DNA of 64,000 bases from Takakia lepidozioides (GCA_030704615.1 CM060734.1:19716001-19780000); one strand, 5' to 3'. Counted from the first letter of the stretch, positions 44,256 through 55,599 are shown. Made by a program: numbers and translations. Notes: a model not told the origin generated them from the sequence alone.

Positions 44256-44654
44256 CTACTTAAAGCATCGGCCACCACGTTGTCTCGTCCCGGTTTGTAC
44301 TGGATATCCACGTCGAACACGCCAAAGTATCTTGCCACCTAAGTTGTTTTGGGACAACTTGGGCTGCGTGGCAAAATACTTCACCGTGACATTGTCCGTG
44401 AACACCTTCACTGGGTTGGAACCAACATAGTGGCGCCAAAGCTCAAGGCAATGCACCACCGCCTTCATCTCTTTTTCGTGCGTAGGCCACCGTCGCTCCA
44501 CTTCATTCAGTTTCTTACTTTCGTAAGCCACTGGACGTCCATCTTGCATAAGTACACCCCCAATCGCGAAGTCCGACGCATCTGTATGAATCTCAAATGG
44601 ACGATCGAACTCCGGGATTTTCAAGACTGGAGCTTCCGCCATCCGCTGCTTCAA
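44256..44654 (-). pseudogene. Chromovirus RNase H
   Basis: PVLKIPEFDRPFEIHTDASD, FAIGGVLMQDGRPVAYESKK and RRWPTHEKEMKAVVHCLELW, then VFTDNVTVKYFATQPKLSQ: the DxSxxAxGxVL...E...D pattern of gypsy RNase H. A frameshift near 44340 disconnects it from the DxLSR block and integrase. Confidence 0.9.
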
Positions 44655-44778
44655 TTCAGCAAAAGCTTGGCCACAAAATGTGTTCCATACCCAGACTTTG
44701 GATTTACACAGAAGGTCCGACAGCGGCCCGCGATCTTGGCGAAATTTCTCACATACTTCCGGTAATAGGAGGCGAGTC

Positions 44779-45837
44779 CTAGGAAGGATCGCACTCCCGG
44801 ACCGAAGTCGGAGGCTCCCAGTCCAAGATCGCCCTCACCTTTCTGTCATCCATTTTGATCCCATCCTGTGTAATCACATGCCCCAAGAACTCCACTTTCG
44901 TGACCCCGAATTCGCACTTTGAAGCTTTGGCGTACAGCTTCCCTTCCCGCAACTTTTGGAACACCCTTTTGAGGTGCTCCAGGTGCTCCTCCTTTGTTTT
45001 CGAGTACACCAAGATGTCGTCGATGTACACGATCACAAAGTCATCCAACCACTCCTGAAAAAGGCTGTTCATCAGCGTGCTAAAGGTCGCTGGTGCATTG
45101 GTGAGCCCAAAAGGCATCACCAAGAACTCATATGAACCATACCTTGTCCTGCACGCGGTCTTCTCCTCATCTCCTTCCGCCACCCGAATTTGATGATAGC
45201 CGGAGCGCAAGTCGATCCGGCTGAAATACTTCGCTCCTGCCAACCGATCGAAGAGGTCGTCGATCCTTGGCAAAGGGTACCGGTTTTTTATAGTCACCTT
45301 ATTCAGAGCCCTGTAATCGACACACATCCGCAGCGTCCCATCCTTCTTGTCTGCGAATAGCACCGGGGCTCCGTAAAGTGACTTACTCGGCCGGATGTAC
45401 CCCTTTGACATTAGATCCTTGAGCTGAGTCTTCAGCTCGACCAACTCTCTGTGGCTCAACCGGTAGGGCGCCTTGGCAGGCGGTTCCGATCCCGGTATCA
45501 CCTCAATCTTGTGGTCAACTCCTCTTCGCGGTGGCAAGCCGCTTAGTAAATCCTCCGGCATCACATCCTGGTATTTCTCCAAAATCCCCTTGATCCAATC
45601 TGGGCTCGGCTCCCCATCGCCTTCTCCCTTCACTTCTCTAATGTAAAGCAAAAACTGGGGTTCGTGTGCCTCCTCCACGGCCCACTCCCTTGCTGACAGA
45701 AGGTTTATTCGCCCTCCCACGGATTTGGGCGTTTCCGACACTCGTAAGACCTCGCCACCATTCCCATATGGCAGCGTGACTACTCTCTTGCGGCCATCTA
45801 TGACCGCTCCGGATTTACTCAAAAAGGTCATCCCCAA
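44779..45837 (-). pseudogene. Chromovirus protease end and reverse transcriptase
   Basis: A 352-codon frame. The start ([20 protein letters not shown]) is the end of the protease region. RT blocks: [71 protein letters not shown] and [12 protein letters not shown], with the catalytic YIDD at about 45015-45030. It ends at a frameshift near 44800, just before the [10 protein letters not shown] block. It is also out of frame with gag because of a one-base deletion near 45890. Confidence 0.95.
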
Positions 45838-45845
45838 AATGAGAT

Positions 45846-47321
45846 CTACTCCATCGATCTCGCAAATGGTGAAGTTCTCACGTCCCTCCCAACTCCCAGT
45901 TGAAGAGGAACATTAAACGCCAACCTTGTCGCCAACTGTGGTTCTCCTTTGGCAGAACGCACCTCAATAGAGGCCCCCACGTCACTTGTCGGGAGTCCCA
46001 GCTTTTGTGCCACCGCCGGTGTCATGAAGGAGTGCGACGCTCCTGTGTCCACCAACAACGACACATTAGTTCCGGATATTATCCCATCCACGAACAATAA
46101 CTGACTCCCTTTACGCAGGGCGCCAGTTTCCTGATACAACTCACAAGAATAGTTGCCTACCTTGCAAGTCCTGGCGACCACCGCTTCCACCAAGCGACTG
46201 ATGGTATCTTCCGACAGCTCCGTGGTCGCCCGAGTCATGTTCAATTGCCGGGGCTTCGTGCACTTCTTGGCCATGTGCCCGGGCTCCCCGCAATTGAAAC
46301 ACACTCCATCAAAGGTCACCTTCTGTCCGCCATAAGCCGCTCCACCCGCTTTTCCTTTCAAAGCACCGGGTGCCGCCTTGACGTGTGAAGGCCCTCCCTT
46401 CGATTTCCACGTGCCATTATCGCCGCGTGGCCTATCCCACTTCTTTTCCGGTCGGAAGGAGTCACCTTCCCGCCGGGTCTTCTTGTGGTTCAGCTCCGTA
46501 CGGCCTTGTCTCTCACCCTTAGGGACATCCGAGAAACATTCAGCCCTCTCAATTGCCTCGTTCAAAGTCTTGGGTGGCTTCTCCTCCAACTTCCGCCTGG
46601 CCCATGGGGCCAGTCCCGCCACAAAGTTGAAGACCATTTCTGGTTCTGCCATGTCCGCGACTTCGAGCAACAGCACATTGAAAGCCTGGACATACCCCCG
46701 AATGTCATCTGTTTGCTTCAAATTCCTCATCTTGTCTCGGGCAAGCCAGGACGCGTTGAGGGGCACAAACTGTCTCTTCATCAATTCCTTGAACCCACTC
46801 CAGTTCAAGGTTTCCGGGCTTGGGCCTCGGTTGTGAAGGCGTTTCTGCCACCATTGTTGAGCATAGCCCCTCAAATAGGTGGGAGCCACTTCCACCCGAT
46901 CCTCGTCACTCAACTTGGCCGCCCGGAAGTACTGCTCTAGCTCTAGGAGCCAGGTGTTGAGTGCCTTCCGATTTCGAACGCCCTCGAAGGTGCCGGGTTC
47001 CTTAGGCTTCACCTTAAACTTTGCCTTAGTGGAAGTGGCATTAGCCGCCTTCAACATGTCTTTCAACGTCTCGCCAAACTGCGCCAACAACCCTTCCCAA
47101 AAAGCTGCCAGCATGGGAGACATCTGTTGGTCTGTCGGAGCTCTTATGGATTCCTCGGGCTCCGACTCCTCGGATTCCTCCCGCTCTTGAGCGGCCTCGT
47201 TTTCAGAAACCTGCGTCGCTTCCTCAAACGGCCGCTTCGGTGACACGTCGCCCCCATCGGGCTCACCAGGATCATCATCTTTTGGGCCGTTCCGCTTTCG
47301 CTTTGGCTTGCCCGACCCCAT
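45846..47321 (-). CDS. Chromovirus gag with zinc knuckle and protease active site
   Basis: ATG at 47321 ([16 protein letters not shown]) is chosen because the leader before it holds the primer-binding site. An acidic region ([20 protein letters not shown]) is followed by the retrotransposon gag domain ([35 protein letters not shown]), a basic linker, the CCHC knuckle [14 protein letters not shown] (about 46260-46304) and the aspartic protease motif [12 protein letters not shown] (about 46025-46058). About 491 codons; the last 20 are out of frame because a CCCC run in the truncated sister copy is CCC here (about 45890). Without the shift it would continue into protease/RT as one polyprotein. 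Confidence 0.9.
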   Translation of the reverse strand: MGSGKPKRKRNGPKDDDPGEPDGGDVSPKRPFEEATQVSENEAAQEREESEESEPEESIRAPTDQQMSPMLAAFWEGLLAQFGETLKDMLKAANATSTKAKFKVKPKEPGTFEGVRNRKALNTWLLELEQYFRAAKLSDEDRVEVAPTYLRGYAQQWWQKRLHNRGPSPETLNWSGFKELMKRQFVPLNASWLARDKMRNLKQTDDIRGYVQAFNVLLLEVADMAEPEMVFNFVAGLAPWARRKLEEKPPKTLNEAIERAECFSDVPKGERQGRTELNHKKTRREGDSFRPEKKWDRPRGDNGTWKSKGGPSHVKAAPGALKGKAGGAAYGGQKVTFDGVCFNCGEPGHMAKKCTKPRQLNMTRATTELSEDTISRLVEAVVARTCKVGNYSCELYQETGALRKGSQLLFVDGIISGTNVSLLVDTGASHSFMTPAVAQKLGLPTSDVGASIEVRSAKGEPQLATRLAFNVPLQLGVGRDVRTSPFARSME

Positions 47322-47362
47322 GATATGGCCAATCCCAAGGACGATCGCGTACTGAACTCTAA

Positions 47363-47374
47363 GCTCTGATACCA
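47363..47374 (-). promoter_or_regulatory. Primer-binding site, initiator tRNA-Met
   Basis: TGGTATCAGAGC on the minus strand, two bases inside the 5' LTR, exactly complementary to the 3' end of plant initiator tRNA-Met. Confidence 0.95.
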
Positions 47375-47376
47375 AG

Positions 47377-48101
47377 TGTCGCGCACCTCACTTCGGTAAG
47401 CTCCCCTTCAAGTCATAGTTACTCGCTTTGATGCGCGCGCCTGACTCCCAACCTGGCCGCCCGGGCCAACTTGGAGCTTCGGCTGCTCACCGGGACATAA
47501 CGATCCCCCTTCGCTTCCCTCTAAACCCTCCACCTATTTGGGACTAGGAGAATTCCCTTTGGTAGCTGGCAGTCCGGAACAGCTCCCCACTCTTTGGTCG
47601 CTTTCCGGCTCGTTCGCTTACTCACTAGTTTTTGGTCACCAACGGGCTTGCACCGTTCTCGGGGTTACTACTCCCTATATATACTTCTGTAGCTGTCCGC
47701 GGGGGTTTCATAACCAGCCATGCCATTTTATGGCGAACCACCACGAAAACCCTCGACTCCCGGTGATGAGTCGCGGTGAGTCTTGGCCCACTCATCACGG
47801 CCCATATGGACCGTGATGAGTCCCAAGGCTCCCCACGACTCCCACCACGAGGTCTCCGCCCCCATGGTGAGTCCTATGCCACCCCCACTAAGTCCCGCTA
47901 AGCTACCACCACCCCTTGTGGAGCCACCCCACCGCAACCCGGTGTGCGGGGCTCCACCTAGTGAGCGCCTCCGCCTCCTTGAGTGCCTTGGGCACTCAAG
48001 GGTGCTTCAGCCCCCCATACCTATCGCTGCCAATGCCCCCATTACAGGGGCAGCCCCTCATGTGTCCTGACCCCCTGCCCTCAAGGCAAAGGGCCGTGAC
48101 A
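47377..48101 (-). repeat. 5' LTR of the chromovirus
   Basis: 725 bp, same ends as the 3' LTR except that the final CGCGACA is CGTGACA. It carries the promoter expected to drive the minus-strand transcript, with the TATA-like run at 47676-47683. Confidence 0.95.
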
Positions 48102-48212
48102 TGTTGGGCCATTGCATTCTGTTCTAACTTCTATTGTTCTTGACAAATCTACCAAGTATACTAGTGTTCTTTTTTCAACCTTAAGTTTGTGGTTAGGGTT
48201 TTGGGTGTGAGG

Positions 48213-49330
48213 ATGAGGGAGGAGTGGATCCCTTGGTTCACTGTAGACCCGCACAAAAAAGAAGGTGTTCAATGCAATCTCTGTGCATTGAAACTGGCGG
48301 GTCGCAAAGATCGCATGTTATATCACCTCGGCTACAGAAATGGGAAGAATGCAGGGGTTAGTTTGTGCCCAAAAGCCTCCATGCGAGTGAAAGCCCACTT
48401 TGCCCAATGTGGAGGCAATATCCCACCGTCTCTTGATGTGGCCGCGGCTTCAGAGCCAAACACTCCATGTTTGAATCAAAATGTCCCTCAGAGTTGTACC
48501 CAGGGGGATTCTTGCGAGGCGTCTGCTGTTCGTGGAGAAGCCGGTGGGTCAGGAGCAACACCCGATTGTACGCCAGTACTTGTACGGACCAGACCATTGA
48601 GGCAACAATCAATGCAAGAAGGCTTAAATTTGTCGCACATGAGGACTCTGGATAAGAAGTGGGCCCAATTTTTCTACGAGGCCAATATTCCGTTCAATGT
48701 CTCGAGGCTTCATGCGTTTGTGGCTGCTATCAAAGCCACGTCCGATTCCAAGTCCACATACACACCTCTGAGTTATCGCGATCTCCGCACATGATTGTTA
48801 GAAGAAGCTATGTTTGACCTCACCCAAAAGGTGAATGAAAATACAGGTGATTCTCTCCGAAAATATGGAAGCACTATATGTGCGGACGGTTGGAGTTTTG
48901 TTACTAATCGACCACTGTTCAATATCATGCTGGTCTGTCCTGCGGGGGAACAATTTATAGGATCCGTTGACACAAGTGGGGAGAGAAAATATGCACGTTA
49001 TCAAGCAAGGGTGTTGACGAGTTTCATTGATAAAATTGGAGCTGATAAAATTGTCCAAGTGTGCACGGACAATGCATCTAACATGGTTAATATGACCGAT
49101 ATTTTGATGGTACGATATCCCCATCTATATTACCAAGGGTGTGCTGCTCATATCTTTGATCTCCTTTTTGAGGATTGGAGAAAAGAATCATGGATGAAAC
49201 AACTAGTAAAAATGGCAAAGTTGGTTGTGACATTCATTCGTACACATCATATCCCTCAGGCATTGTTTAGAAAGCATGAACCCAAAAACAGCCTTAAGAA
49301 CCCGGGTGGAATCCGCTTTGCCACAAACTT
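48213..49330 (+). pseudogene. hAT transposase, N-terminal zinc finger and DUF659 region
   Basis: ATG at 48213 (MREEWIPWFTVDPHKKEG). VQCNLCALKLAGRKDRMLYH is a BED-type zinc-finger-like segment (CxxC...H). After a Ser-rich linker come LDKKWAQFFYEANIPFNVSR (about 48650) and, following an in-frame TGA at 48792, the DUF659-type core GSTICADGWSFVTNRPLFN, YQARVLTSFIDKIG and IVQVCTDNASNMVNM (about 48870-49095), which holds two acidic residues of the RNase H-like hAT catalytic centre. RYPHLYYQGCAAHIFDLLFE follows. A frameshift near 49330 ends this frame. The protein would excise and insert the element in the nucleus. Confidence 0.85.
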
Positions 49331-51190
49331 TTTTGATGGTGGATCGACTGGTGACTGTGAGGGCGGGTCTGGAGCAGGTGATCATTGACCCTCAATGGGA
49401 TGCGTATGTGGGCACCTTACGCGACTCTCGTAAGTCCAAGTCTTTGAGCAAAAGTCAAAGGGTCCGCGCAATCATTCGCTCCGACGATTTCTGGGCGAAA
49501 TGTGCAAATTTTGTGTACATGGTGGAGTCGGTGTTGATTGCTTTGCGAGAGTTTGATGAAAAACAACCAATAATGGGTAAAGCATGGTTGATATTGGAAA
49601 ACCTTGAGAAGCACGTGCAATCCTTGAGGCGTCCTCCATTTTCTATGGACGATGATTTGGCGGCAAGGACCAATGATGCATTTTACGACCGCAAACGGAT
49701 GGTTCGCACGGACTTGCATTATGGGGGGCTTTGTTGAATCCATTCTTGCTGGACAATACGGATTTGAGAGACGATGTGGATGCCAAAGCCAGGCTTTTTT
49801 ACTGGTCATCATGCAACTCGCGCCCTTGAACATGGCAGAGCGAGCTTTGTCCGAGTACCAGTGCTTCTCGGATTGCTAGAATCCTTTCCATGACATGCCG
49901 GATCCAAAAACAATGAACATATTGCCACATGAATGGTGGGATTTGATTGGAGCTGGAGCAAAAACGTTAGCTCCCATTGCAAAGCGGATTCTTGCTCAAG
50001 TGTGCTCTACCTCGTCCTGTGAGCGGAACTGGAGCAGTTACTCGTTTGTTCACAACAAGATTCGCAACAGGTTGAATCCTGCCAGGGCTGACAAATTGGT
50101 TTATGTCTACACGAATTGTAGGCTACTGTGAGAGATGACAGCAAGTGATGCATCTGCATGGTACGAGAAGAATCTGTTGTCTGAAGAATCTGCCTCAGAG
50201 GTCCAATCTAGCAGCAATGATAATACCGATGCCGCGAGGGACTCTGACTCCGACTCCGACGGGTTGGGATGGGTCCGATGATGTGGGCAATCCTCCATAT
50301 GACCCATATGAATTTAATGACGATGATGCTGCAATGCATCCATCCTTCGATGACCTTGTTGTTGATGAACTGCGACATGGTGTCATCCCAATTGCGGACC
50401 CCCTTCCCCCACTGGAGCACACTCTCAACAATGAAGTTGAGCTCAACCCTCCCCCACCATGAGTTCCACGGATTGCGGGAGATGTGCAGGTCAAATCGTC
50501 AGATGATGACAACCGGCCGTTGTCATTCCTTCACCGACATCGTGCCCCTGTGAACCGTGCTTCATCTCACGCCGCTCCATCTCATGTTTGTCTTTTCAAG
50601 CCGGTCCATCCCATGCTGGTCTATCTAGTCTCTCTCCCCCTCATGTAATTCCTTCCATCACTACTCCGATCCTGGGAGATGCTTCTTCTTCTGCGGGACT
50701 TCTGCAAGTTGAACCATCGGATGACGACGACCGGCCATTGTCGTTTCATCTGGCCCGACGACGTCCGCATTTGAACCGTGCTCCCTCGACCCTCGCTGGT
50801 CCATCTCATGCCCCTTCCTCTCATGTCGGCCCCTTTGATGTAGGTGCGAGTAGCCTTCCTCATACGAGACCTGCTCCAAGGCCACCACGAAATCTGGGAC
50901 AAGCCCAGAAACGGCAGAGAATTGTGCAACCTTTTGTTGGTGACCGATCTGTGAACAGGCCTGATACCCTAGATGATATTCATGATAGGAGTGGAAATCG
51001 ACCAGAGAGACAACTTAACGTACTCCGAGGACGACTACAGGTCCAATGGCCAGTTGCCTCTAGAAACGAAAAAACAGATGGAGATCATGATTCTAGCACT
51101 GATCATGGGAACGGAGGTAAAGTGAGTGGGGACGAAGATTTTGTACTAGGCGTGAGATCATACCATCGTCGGCGTGCCAAACGGAATTAA
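49330..51190 (+). pseudogene. hAT transposase, C-terminal part with dimerisation domain and long tail
   Basis: In the next frame MVDRLVTVRAGLEQVIIDPQ and FWAKCANFVYMVESVLIALR (to about 49735), then after another shift LPHEWWDLIGAGAKTLAPIA, KRILAQVCSTSSCERNWSSY and HNKIRNRLNPARADKLVYVY (49925-50115), the hAT C-terminal dimerisation domain with its SxxxERxWS motif. TGA at 50129 interrupts what reads on as EMTASDASAWYEKNLL and DSDSDSDGLGW. A Pro/Ser/His-rich tail reaches TAA near 51190 and contains a repeated module, SSDDDNRPLSFLHRHRAPVN (about 50497-50555) and PSDDDDRPLSFHLARRRPHL (about 50715-50775). Confidence 0.8.
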
Positions 51191-51471
51191 GTACAGCTAT
51201 AACTTCTGTCACATGATGTGTAGTATGTTTCCATGGATATCCATGTTTCAGTTTGGGTACATGCATACGTGTACGGAAATAAAAATGGTGGAATATGTGT
51301 ACTCAAGAAAGGGTTTGGTGGTTGTGCATGTGTTTGTGTTTCGTCATTACCTTTACATTGTTGATTTCATATTATAGGCCAGGTGATTTCCCAACATTCA
51401 TCTTCCCTTTCACAAATCCATGGGGAGTCGATACATGTGCTTTTCATCTGCATCTCCAAACATACATACAG
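51191..51471. other. 3' flank of the hAT coding region
   Basis: AT-richer sequence without coding signal, probably 3' untranslated sequence of the hAT gene leading into the hairpin array. Confidence 0.4.
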
Positions 51472-52506
51472 GTGCAGGGGGACCAACCTCCTGGTGGTCG
51501 CACCTATTTTTAAAAAAAACAATTGTGCGACCACCAATAGCGGTCGTCGCAACTGTTAAAATAAAAGAAAAATGTTGCGACCACCCCCCTGCTCGTAGTC
51601 GCACCTATTTACTGATTTAGTAGGTAGTAAGTTAGTACGTAGTAAGAGGGGGGGTCCCTTATATAGCCTCTCAGGGCGGTGGGACCCTTCTAGAAGCCCG
51701 CCGACCCTGGAGCCTTCTAGAAGGCCCTAGACACATGTCAACCCTACATGACTCCTTATTCTAAATTTAGCCAATTCCTCCATTCTTTTTTTGGACCCCC
51801 TCATCTCATTCCTTAATACACGTGGCCTTCTTACATAGGCGCCCCACTCTAATTCCTGGGCCACAGTAATTACTGGACCACTCTAGAATCAAGGCCCGAA
51901 TGAAACTGCTTTACATATTATTCGCACATATTTAACAAAAAGAAAAATGGTCCGACCACCCCCCTGCTGGTGGTCGCATCTATTTAAAAATAGAAAATTC
52001 TGCGACCACCCCCTTGCTGGTGGTCACCCCTAAAAAAAAATGGTGCGACCACACCCCTGCTGGTGGTCGCAGATATTTAAAATATATATATATATATATG
52101 TGACCACCCCCCTGCGAGGACCCCCCTGCTGGTGGTCACACCTTAAAAAAAAATGGTGCGACCACCAACTACTGACTGTTGGTAGATATTAAAAAATCAG
52201 AAAATTATGCGACCACCCCCCTACGACCACCCCCCCTGTTGGTGGTCGCATCTATTAAAGAAAAGGAAAATAGTGCGACCACCAGCAGTTGGTGGTCGCA
52301 CTTTTTTTTTAAAAACAAAATTTCTGCGACCACCCCCCTGCTGGTGGTCGCGCCTATTAAAAAAAAGAAAAATTATGCGACCACCCCCTTGCTGGTGGTC
52401 GCACCTATTAAAAAAAATAAAAAAATTGCGACCACCCCCCTGCTGGTGGTCGCACATAAAAAAGAAAAGAAAAAATGATGCGACCACCCCCTGCTGGCGG
52501 TCGCAG
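51472..52506. repeat. Right array of GCGACCACC hairpins, inverted relative to the left array
   Basis: About 14 hairpins, TGCGACCACC-CCCCTGCT-GGTGGTCGCA, with linkers like CCTATTAAAAAAAAGAAAAAT, i.e. the reverse complement of the unit at 40421-40945. Three units lie at 51480-51605, then a ~340 bp gap without hairpins, and the rest at 51950-52506, where several are almost identical. One unit near 52277 is symmetric. Confidence 0.85.
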
Positions 52507-53160
52507 CTATTACTAGCGTGCGTAGTCATGATAACAACACGCGCCTTGAGTGTGGAGGGGGGCTTATAAGGTCTTCGAAGCCATTCTCTCCCTCACTTTT
52601 CTCCACACCAGGACTTGGGGGGCGATGAGATGTTGCATTCCTTGTCATTGAGTCCGAGTGGAGAGGGGTGCTATTGGTTGGGTGGGGGGTATTTTGGGCC
52701 GTTGGTTTCTACGAAATCGATGCTGGGTACCTCCCGGGAAGCCCTCCTCTGGCACCCACGTTTTTTTCATTGCACATTGCGTCATATCACTTAGAACTGC
52801 GGAGGGAGTGACACGTGTCTGTAGTACTTGGGGAGGTGTCGTGCGCATACATATCGCTACACAACTACATCGCTGTCCAAAACCACACAACACATGTGCA
52901 CGCCACACACTAGTATATCACTAGTCCACCACTAGACATCTTAATAATGGGAAAAGGAAGAAACCAGTCTTGCATGCTGCAGACAGTATCCTGAGAGACA
53001 AAAGCCAGACATTTTCATGGAAACAACCATATTGCTGCTACATGTGCCATACATAGGCGACTCCAAACTTGCTTCATGCAATTTGCATTAGGCTGAAATC
53101 TAAGCCGTGTGTGATGATCCTTACAACTGTATCCATGCAACTATGAAATCAGCCCTGCCG
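52507..53160. other. Non-coding stretch before the CACTA remnant
   Basis: No coding signal on either strand. It may contain the outer terminus of the hairpin-bearing element and the degraded 3' side of the CACTA gene. Confidence 0.35.
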
Positions 53161-54679
53161 ACAAACAAGCAATGAAGACATACCCACCTTCCAATATGGC
53201 AGGTTCCAAAGGATCGACCTTCGCTTCATGCCATGGGATTCGGCAGGGCACACATTCCGGCGACGTCTGCCGAATGTTTCCATGAACCTCTTGTTTTCCT
53301 CCGCATTTTGGAGCTGATCCACAGTGGATACTTGGGGGGGGGGGGTCTGTGATCGGAGACTCCATTGAAGTGGTTGCAATTGCGTCTATATGGATGGCCT
53401 GCTGGTAAAAAATTTATGTGTCCCTGATACACCATTTTGCTCAGTGCACTGGAGTGCCTGGCATCAAGATTGGGCCCGCACACGGGACAAGCCTTGTAGC
53501 CCCCAACTGCACACCCTGCTAGCATGGCATATGCAGGATAGTCATGTACTGACCACATCAGAATGGCTCTCATGACAAAGGTCCTTGATCCTTCATTGCG
53601 AGATGCATCATTAGCCCTAACGCCTTCCCACAACACGGTCAGCTCATCCACCAGAGGTTGCAAGAACACATCCGCATTGGTCTGCTTCACGGATGTCGGC
53701 CCTGGAATTAAGAGTATCTACATCATAAAAAAAAAGGCTTTGTGCTCAGCCAAGGAGGAAGGTTGTAGTTCATGAGCAAGACAGGCCACGTAGACCATTT
53801 TGTTGATTTATCACCAAAGGGATTGATACCATCCCATGCCAGACCTAGTCGCAAGTTGCGAGGTTCAGCTACAAAAGCAGGCCATGTATCGTCAATGTAT
53901 TTCCATGCAAGGCTGTCAGGCGGGTGTCTCATCTTCCCATCTTGACTTTGGTTCTCCGTGTGCCACACCATAAACTTAGATATCTCCTTGCACTTGTACA
54001 TGCGCTGCAGCCGGGGAATCAAGGGGAAATGTCGCAAGACCTTTTGTGGAACCAACGTCTTCATGCCAGGGATGTACCGAGGCGCCCCACATTTAGGGCA
54101 AGATGGTGCATCCTGCAGATCTCCCCTGTATAGCACACATCCCTTCTCACAAGCATGGATGCTATCGTAATTAAGCCCAGCTTTTGTTATAAGTTTCTTC
54201 GCTTCGTAATGAGATTTGGGCAAAAAGTTCCCTTTAGGCAATAGATATCCGTGCAAAAGTTTCAAAAGCTCATCCATCGCTGCGTTTGTGACACCATGAG
54301 TAGCACTAACATTGAGCAAGAGCAACGTCGCACTCAAGCAGCTGGTGGGGCAGCCAACATACAGAGGTGTGGTTGCTTGATGCTGAAATTGGAAAGCAGC
54401 ACCGTCATCCCCATCCCCATGACTTTGTCCATCATGATGGCGCTCGTCTTCTCCAAGCCCTTCATCCTCATTAATGGTGCTTTGTACATTATCTGCAACT
54501 GCAAACGTTTCCTGCAACATGCGAATGATGTCGACATCAGGGTCTAGATTCTCTCCACCACGAACAGGAACAGGAACAGGGCTAATCTGTCTCGGAACAT
54601 CATCCTCAAGGGGGCTACGTTCTTCCACAAAGTCTTTGTCTTCGGAGTCGACACTCTCCACCTGCATGTTCACCTCCAA
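53160..54679 (-). pseudogene. CACTA (En/Spm) TNP2-type transposase
   Basis: A 318-codon frame (54679 to 53723) has an acidic N-terminus, then KLLHGYLLPKGNFLPKSHYE, CEKGCVLYRGDLQDAPSCPK, CGAPRY, HFPLIPRLQRMYKC, MRHPPDSLAWKYID, PRNLRLGLAWDGINPFG and WSTWPVLLMNYNLPPWLSTK: the TNP2/Transposase_21 series. A T-run near 53735 shifts the frame; the next frame (53690 to 53226) reads TNADVFLQPLVDELTVLWEG, MRAILMWSVHDYPAYAMLAG and YKACPVCGPNLDARHS, and a third shift gives SILWNLPYWK (about 53180-53210). It stops there; the catalytic C-terminal part is missing. CACTA elements transpose by cut and paste. Confidence 0.9.
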
Positions 54680-54829
54680 AGTATAAGAGTATAGTCTTGT
54701 TCAAAATATAACTTGTTGCATAAAACAGGGAATCTCCTATTTGACCATGCTAGTTTCCATACAGTAGTCCACCGTACATGTACAGTAGAGGGCCGTTCAA
54801 CATTAGCATTCTAAGGGCTTCATCCTAAG

Positions 54830-55090
54830 TTATGTCTGCGAGAAGTGAGGCGAGAGATGCACGTCACTCACCATGGGATAACCCAACAGTGGATCCCGGT
54901 CGTTGGCAAGCAAATGCAATTTGGCAGTTTCCACGAATTGGAGTCGACCCCCATGGTAGTCGTTGCAGGGACACATTATCTTTGAAAGACCCAGTCTAGT
55001 TGCACGTCGTTCCTCGATTTGCCAAAGTCTTGCGTCAGTGTCGGGCACCGTAGTGCGGTGCCGAGTGTTTCTAGTTCCGACCTCTCTCAT
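54830..55090 (-). pseudogene. CACTA transposase-associated N-terminal exon
   Basis: The minus-strand frame has LGLSKIMCPCNDYHGGRLQF then VETAKLHLLANDRDPLLGYP, the CPCxxC/Y...HLxxxGxDP pattern of the transposase-associated domain that precedes TNP2. It lies about 150 bp upstream of the TNP2 frame, so an intron probably separates them. Confidence 0.6.
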
Positions 55091-55316
55091 TTATGACGAA
55101 ACGCTTCTGGGTTTGAGTAGTTTTTGAAGTGGGAAGTCAGCGAGTGCTCGGATGTGGGGAACCTACGCCTGGCTTGCAGGCGTTGGAGTATTCGTATGGC
55201 GGGTCCACCTCCCCTCTATTTCCTACATGCGCTCCTTCTATTGTTTGATCAGTAGATCATGGTAGTCTTGTTTGAGGTCGATTACTGCAATTTGAGCGAC
55301 AAGGAGGAACCCGCCA

Positions 55317-55555
55317 TGGCACGGACACGTAGCAGCAGGACCCCCCAAGCGCATAGTGCCCGCGCCCCCACCACCTCCGCAAGAAGACCCTACCCGACTG
55401 CACTGGCTTCCCGCACACCCGCACCCAAGCCCTCTGCACCCAAGGCCTCTACACCCGACACCCCTCCACGCACTGCCTACGAGGAAGAGCAAGAGAGGCG
55501 CATAGCAACCAACAAGGAGACGTTGTCTCAGCTGAACATTGGGAGCGTTGCGCAG
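55317..55555 (+). CDS. First exon of a short Pro/Ala/Thr-rich protein, divergent from the CACTA transposase
   Basis: ATG at 55317 begins MARTRSSRTPQAHSARAPTT, followed by Ala/Pro/Thr-rich sequence and then AYEEEQERRIATNKETLSQL, NIGSVAQ, ending at a good donor (CAG|GTGAGC, 55556). The Y-E-x-x-R-xx-RI-xxN-xxLxxLNI ending resembles the N-terminal exon of the second gene in plant CACTA and related elements. It starts about 230 bp from the start region of the transposase on the other strand. Later exons were not found in the next 600 bp. Confidence 0.4.
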
Positions 55556-55599
55556 GTGAGCAGATCACCCTTGTCCTTAGTATGCATGCTACACAGGTA

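Larger units (their letters stand above)
41140..48101 (-). mobile_element. Full-length chromovirus (Ty3/gypsy with chromodomain), 6.96 kb
   Basis: Two LTRs (41140-41862, 47377-48101), an initiator tRNA-Met primer-binding site and gag, protease, RT, RNase H, integrase and chromodomain in that order on the minus strand. By eye the LTRs differ at about 12 of ~724 positions (roughly 98% identity), pointing to a fairly recent insertion. Several single-base frameshifts (near 45890, 44800, 44340, 43440 and 43320) make this copy non-autonomous. The flanks share GTTG, but one base away from each LTR end (41135-41138; 48103-48106), so the target duplication is imperfect or shorter than the usual 5 bp. 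It sits between a hairpin array and a hAT transposase and probably interrupts one transposon. Confidence 0.95.
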
